This document shows positions 60,970-64,000 of a stretch of DNA of 64,000 bases, piece by piece (position 1 is the stretch's first letter; the number at the start of each line of letters is the position of its first letter). A program made the translations under genes and the position numbers. This stretch comes from Paenibacillus jilunlii (GTDB lineage: Bacteria; Bacillota; Bacilli; Paenibacillales; Paenibacillaceae). Location: assembly GCF_900102965.1 (NCBI RefSeq), contig NZ_FNGM01000009.1, positions 110,225-174,224 of the forward strand, given 5' to 3'. A model generated the notes under the pieces. The model did not search any database and was not told the DNA's origin. It saw only the letters and a list, made by a program, of their open reading frames with translations.

Positions 60970-60999
60970 AAAAGACCTTGCCATTTGGCAAGGTCTTTT
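60970..60999. terminator. Bidirectional terminator after the epimerase gene
   Basis: AAAAGACCTTGCC / GGCAAGGTCTTTT with a 4-nt loop. T-runs flank both sides. It lies 74 bp downstream of the epimerase stop. Confidence 0.85.
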
Positions 61000-61072
61000 G
61001 TTATGCGAAATCTATCATAATAAAAATTTTTGGAAAATGCCGGATATCCCCATTCCCGTTCAGCCTGCAGCT

Positions 61073-61912
61073 TCAATCCTTCCCGATATATTTCTCGAAC
61101 GCTTCCATAATCCGCCGATCGGTTTCGTCCGGGTGCTCATAATAGCGGAAGTCGGTAATTTCCTGTCCCAATAACCCCTGATACCCATAATCGTTCAGCG
61201 TTTGGATCATGGACGCCAGCGGAAAGGTTCCATCGCCCCAAGCCAGGTGGCCGTAAGGATTCCCATCGATGAAATGGAGGTGGACGATCGACTCGCCTGC
61301 CGCATCAAACCACTGCTCCAACGTCTCTCCGGCAATGCCCATCGCCGTGGTGTCCACCATCAACCGGAAGGCCGGAGAAGCAATTTCATCCAGCATTCTT
61401 TTAGCATCAGCGAGCGTGGTCACAATCTGCGATTCTTCCGGGCGCAGCGCCTCCATGGCTATCACGACGCCTTCTTGTTCCGCTGTGCGTGCCAAATGGG
61501 AGAGCATGTCCGCGGACCTCGCCCAGGCTTCCTCTTTCGTTTCGTTCAAGTAACCGTAGCCCGAATTGACCGTCATCAACTTGCAGCCTAGCTCCGAAGT
61601 CGCCTTGACCGCATTGGTGAAATAGCTTTTGCTTTTGGCGAATTGCTCCGGGTCGGGGGCTGCGATATTATACGGATAAATAATTGATTCCGGCGTAAAC
61701 GCGCCGATCGTCAAGCCGCGGGCCGCCGCCTTGCGCCGGACGCTTGTGCAGTCGGTGTAGCTTAGCGCATCCATATAAAAATGCGGCGCCCCTCCCCACA
61801 ATTCGACCGTGCGCATGCCGGCCTTTTCCACCGAGTCCAAAAAATAATCCAAGGAGTAAAACAAGTAGTGAATATTCATTCCTGCAACTTGCTGACGCTG
61901 TATGCTGGGCAT
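61073..61912 (-). CDS. Sugar phosphate isomerase/epimerase family (TIM barrel)
   Basis: A 279-residue xylose-isomerase-like barrel with the metal-binding pattern: Glu in VIAMEALRPEESQ, Asp in LMVDTTAMGIAGE, His in IVHLHFIDGNPYGH and Glu in GLLGQEITDFRYYEH. It resembles FrlC-type fructoselysine 3-epimerases and ketose 3-epimerases. AAGGAG precedes ATG 61912. It is monocistronic, with a palindrome and a cre-like site in its upstream region, suggesting sugar-specific control and catabolite control. Substrate unknown. Confidence 0.85.
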   Translation of the reverse strand: MPSIQRQQVAGMNIHYLFYSLDYFLDSVEKAGMRTVELWGGAPHFYMDALSYTDCTSVRRKAAARGLTIGAFTPESIIYPYNIAAPDPEQFAKSKSYFTNAVKATSELGCKLMTVNSGYGYLNETKEEAWARSADMLSHLARTAEQEGVVIAMEALRPEESQIVTTLADAKRMLDEIASPAFRLMVDTTAMGIAGETLEQWFDAAGESIVHLHFIDGNPYGHLAWGDGTFPLASMIQTLNDYGYQGLLGQEITDFRYYEHPDETDRRIMEAFEKYIGKD

Positions 61913-62142
61913 AGTAACAACTCCTTAATAAGAGATATAAACCATCTAGTCTGGTACCAGCATGAACCGGTAAACCCTGATCATCGCAAATCACTGTCTT
62001 CAAGTAATACGACTGAATCGGCGAAGGAGCGGATATAGGCCATGTTCTCTTCGTCGGGCTGAAGGGTAACTCCATTTTCCGTCTTTTTGTTAATCGTCCT
62101 GATCACTTTCGATACGTTCGTACTTTTCCTTTTTTGACATAT

Positions 62143-62154
62143 CGTTATATAACG
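62143..62154. promoter_or_regulatory. Putative regulator palindrome
   Basis: CGTTATATAACG is a perfect 12-bp palindrome about 230 bp upstream of the epimerase start (minus strand), flanked by AT-rich sequence. It looks like an operator of a GntR- or LacI-type dimer whose gene is not in this window. Confidence 0.45.
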
Positions 62155-62172
62155 TATTATTTACAAGAACAA

Positions 62173-62187
62173 TATAACCGCTTTCAA
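62173..62187 (-). promoter_or_regulatory. cre-like catabolite control site
   Basis: On the minus strand TTGAAAGCGGTTATA fits the cre consensus WTGNAANCGNWNNCW with one mismatch (T for the final C). It lies upstream of the palindrome at 62143 and of the epimerase gene. Confidence 0.5.
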
Positions 62188-62244
62188 AACCGGTGTCAAG
62201 GCCAAAATGGTGAAATTTAGTAAGCGCTAATTAACGCGGAAAGG

Positions 62245-62730
62245 ATGGTATCCAAAACGCTGACCGATTCAGCTTCGGGCGGCTTACAACCGTCCTTTTT
62301 AGAGACATTTTGTTTACATGTTGATCATGTCAAGAATAGACAAGGTAACTTGCGCGGAGCAAGGCGTCTGATCGCACTTGATGCTGCAAGAGGTTTGGCT
62401 GTAATCGGAATGTATCTGCAGCACTTTGCATTAAACGAATGGAATGCTTCGATTGTATCCGGAAACACGACGCTATTGTTTGTACTCTGCGGCGGCATAT
62501 CCTATTCTATCATGGCACAGCGCATGAAAGAGCGTATCACGGAAGCGGCTTCATTCCGGGCAAAAATGCTTGCCCGTACCTGCCATGCGTATATTCGTCG
62601 CTGGCTGCGCAAAAACTGCAGGCTTGAAGCCTTCTTCACAATAAAACCGGCGGCTGTTAAATGGCAGCCGCCGGTTTTAAATGTCCAGGATGCCCCGCTC
62701 CAAGGCAACAGCTACTGCCTGAGAACGTGA
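62245..62730 (+). pseudogene. Truncated membrane acyltransferase-like gene (DUF418/HGSNAT-like)
   Basis: An open frame of 161 codons whose residues 38-110 look like the N-terminus of a multi-pass membrane acyltransferase: RRLIALDAARGLAVIGMYLQ, an N-terminal helix with the LDxxRGxA motif, and NTTLLFVLCGGISYSIMAQR. Intact members have 350-400 residues and about ten helices; here homology stops near 62620 and the frame runs into the terminator and the antisense end of the next gene. GGAAAGG precedes ATG 62245. I regard it as a 5' remnant. Confidence 0.65.
62643..62680 (-). terminator. Terminator overlapping the response-regulator stop codon
   Basis: AAAACCGGCGGCTG / CAGCCGCCGGTTTT with a short AT loop; TTTTATTG follows on the minus strand. 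The stop codon of the gene ending at 62677 lies in the 3' flank of the stem. Confidence 0.85.
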
Positions 62731-63330
62731 ATCCACTCCGAGTTTATTGTAAATAGTCGTTAAATGTGCTTTTACTGTACGCTCGGATATTCCCATATCA
62801 AAGGCTATCACTTTGCTTTTGAGCCCCCGGGCAACAGCTTGCAGAATAAGTGTTTCTTTGCCGGTCAAGCTGTTGGCTTCATTTTGAGATGGGACTGTCC
62901 CCTTCTCCTGCGGCCTTGCTGCAATTACGCGGTCCATAATATCTGCTGAGAGCAAGGTTTCCCCATGTACTGCCGACTCAATATTTCTGAATAGATTCTC
63001 ACGGCTGGTATCCTTCAATAAATAACCCTTCGCCCCCATGGCCAATCCGCTGATCATTAAATCGTCTTCGTTATAGGTCGTGAGAATGATTACCGGAATC
63101 GAAGAGCCTTGTTTTTTTAACTCTTGCATGGTTTCCAGTCCGCCCATGACTGGCATATTTAAGTCCATCAGGATTACATCAGGATGCAGTTCCTTAATCA
63201 TTGGCAGCGCCTCTGAGCCGTTTTCCGCTTCACCAACCACTTGAAATTGCTCGTTTGTCTCCAGAATTAGCTTCAATCCTTCCCGGACAACAAAGTGATC
63301 ATCTACAATCAGAATTTTATATAAACTCAT
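62677..63330 (-). CDS. NarL/FixJ-family response regulator
   Basis: A 217-residue regulator. Receiver: DDH near residues 10-12, phospho-acceptor Asp in VILMDLNMPVMGG, Thr/Tyr in LTTYNEDD and Lys in GYLLKDTS. C-terminal LuxR-type HTH: LTGKETLILQAVARGLKSKV, IAFDMGISERTVKAHLTTI. It resembles B. subtilis YxjL. GAAGGAG precedes ATG 63330, which overlaps the kinase stop by 4 bp. Phosphorylation by that kinase is inferred. Confidence 0.95.
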   Translation of the reverse strand: MSLYKILIVDDHFVVREGLKLILETNEQFQVVGEAENGSEALPMIKELHPDVILMDLNMPVMGGLETMQELKKQGSSIPVIILTTYNEDDLMISGLAMGAKGYLLKDTSRENLFRNIESAVHGETLLSADIMDRVIAARPQEKGTVPSQNEANSLTGKETLILQAVARGLKSKVIAFDMGISERTVKAHLTTIYNKLGVDSRSQAVAVALERGILDI

Positions 63331-64000
63331 GTACGTTCTCCTTCAATGAGAGGTGTCTCCAACTTAATACTGGTTCCTTCTGAATTACTGTTCATATAAA
63401 TTTCTCCCCCAATCAGTCTTACCCGCTCTTTCATTCCCAGCAACCCGTAATGACCGGCATCCTTGCCCATATCCTCTGTTTTAAATCCGATGCCATTATC
63501 CCTAATTCCAATAACTAGCTTATCGTTTTGCGCAGAAACGAGTACCCATACTTTATCAGCCTTGGCATGGCGGGCAATATTAGTCAGACATTCTTTCACA
63601 ATATGCAAGCTGTGTTCCATCTGCAGTCTGGACAATCGTTTGTTCAAACGATAATCCTCGAATACGATGATACCGGTAGCCTGATTAAAATGTTCAATTT
63701 CATCGGCAATTGCCTCTTTGAAATTGATCTCCGGAGCTGACTTTAAACGTAAATTGTCAATCGCTCTTCGGGCCTCAGCCAGTGTCCGGCGTGCCTGCTG
63801 CATGGACTGCCTGATGATTTCATGTGCCCGTTCTGTATGTTTTTGTGACATATGCGCATCTGCAGCCTCAAGCCGCATAATGAGCCCGGCGACACCCTGT
63901 GCCAGTGTATCATGCAAATCGCGCGCCATACGCTGCCGTTCATTCGCAAGGGTTAATTCCTCCACCTTTTCATGCGCTACTCTCAAATCCTCCAGAAAGC
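63327..64000 (-). CDS. NarL-type sensor histidine kinase, C-terminal part (partial)
   Basis: The C-terminal 224 codons of a HisKA_3-type kinase; the gene continues beyond the right edge (open frame from 63998, ...LEDLRVAHEKVEE). Visible: the phosphorylated His in ERQRMARDLHDTLAQG, the dimerisation helices, and an HATPase domain with N box (IVKECLTNIARHAKA), G1 DNGIGF and G2 YGLLGMKERV. It resembles YxjM of B. subtilis. The sensor part lies outside the window. Confidence 0.93.
   Translation of the reverse strand, partial: FLEDLRVAHEKVEELTLANERQRMARDLHDTLAQGVAGLIMRLEAADAHMSQKHTERAHEIIRQSMQQARRTLAEARRAIDNLRLKSAPEINFKEAIADEIEHFNQATGIIVFEDYRLNKRLSRLQMEHSLHIVKECLTNIARHAKADKVWVLVSAQNDKLVIGIRDNGIGFKTEDMGKDAGHYGLLGMKERVRLIGGEIYMNSNSEGTSIKLETPLIEGERT

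Larger units (their letters stand above)
61913..62244. other. Upstream region of the epimerase gene
   Basis: 332 bp between divergent genes, holding the putative operator palindrome and cre-like site. No other gene is seen; the open frame that runs from the epimerase across part of it lacks a ribosome site. Confidence 0.55.

Overview
The window looks like a chromosomal segment of a Paenibacillus-type, spore-forming, low-G+C-phylum bacterium of moderate GC. The evidence is a YunB sporulation protein, a Cse60-like small protein, an SLH-anchored polysaccharidase, Bacillus-like yte/ytc/ytd rhamnogalacturonan genes, KimA, FapR-type and Fur-type operators, and strong AGGAGG ribosome binding sites. 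No rRNA, tRNA, CRISPR array or intact transposase was seen.

Layout. 1-10.3 kb: the end of a small DUF6385-like protein gene, three same-strand family 2 glycosyltransferases with TPR tails, then three convergent, overlapping glycosyltransferase-type genes; this looks like a protein or spore surface glycosylation locus. 10.5-16.6 kb: yunB, a TVP38/DedA-like membrane protein, and an OpuA-type glycine betaine importer divergent from a GbsR-like regulator. 16.6-23 kb: a 1693-residue SLH-GH16-CBM surface glucanase divergent from a LacI regulator. 24-25.1 kb: stand-alone fabH behind a FapR-like palindrome. 26-40 kb: a rhamnogalacturonan-oligomer system (YteR hydrolase, two permeases, two paralogous binding lipoproteins, YtdP-like membrane AraC regulator). 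It is interrupted at about 31-35.9 kb by an AT-richer accessory patch that carries an RRNPP-type quorum-sensing receptor with an overlapping 39-residue propeptide gene, a stalk-domain exported protein and an HExxH protein flanked by a 257-bp duplication.

40.4-51.3 kb: a DUF3153-like lipoprotein, an ABC-2 exporter with its ArsR-type regulator, a beta-propeller protein, a small anchored protein with an orphan ATPase, KimA potassium importer, and a MarR-MFS drug efflux pair. 51.8-55.9 kb: Cse60-like protein, then a lipoprotein/response regulator/histidine kinase operon. 56-64 kb: a Fur-controlled siderophore importer without its ATPase, an NlpC/P60 hydrolase with a probable CTG start, an acetyltransferase, a sugar epimerase, a membrane acyltransferase remnant, and a NarL-type two-component system running off the edge.

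The two most unusual signals are the peptide-receptor pair (31531-33034) and a set of intergenic palindromic repeats. In the latter, at least three unrelated sequence families share one architecture: two motif copies in one orientation and two inverted copies, with about 50 bp between copies.
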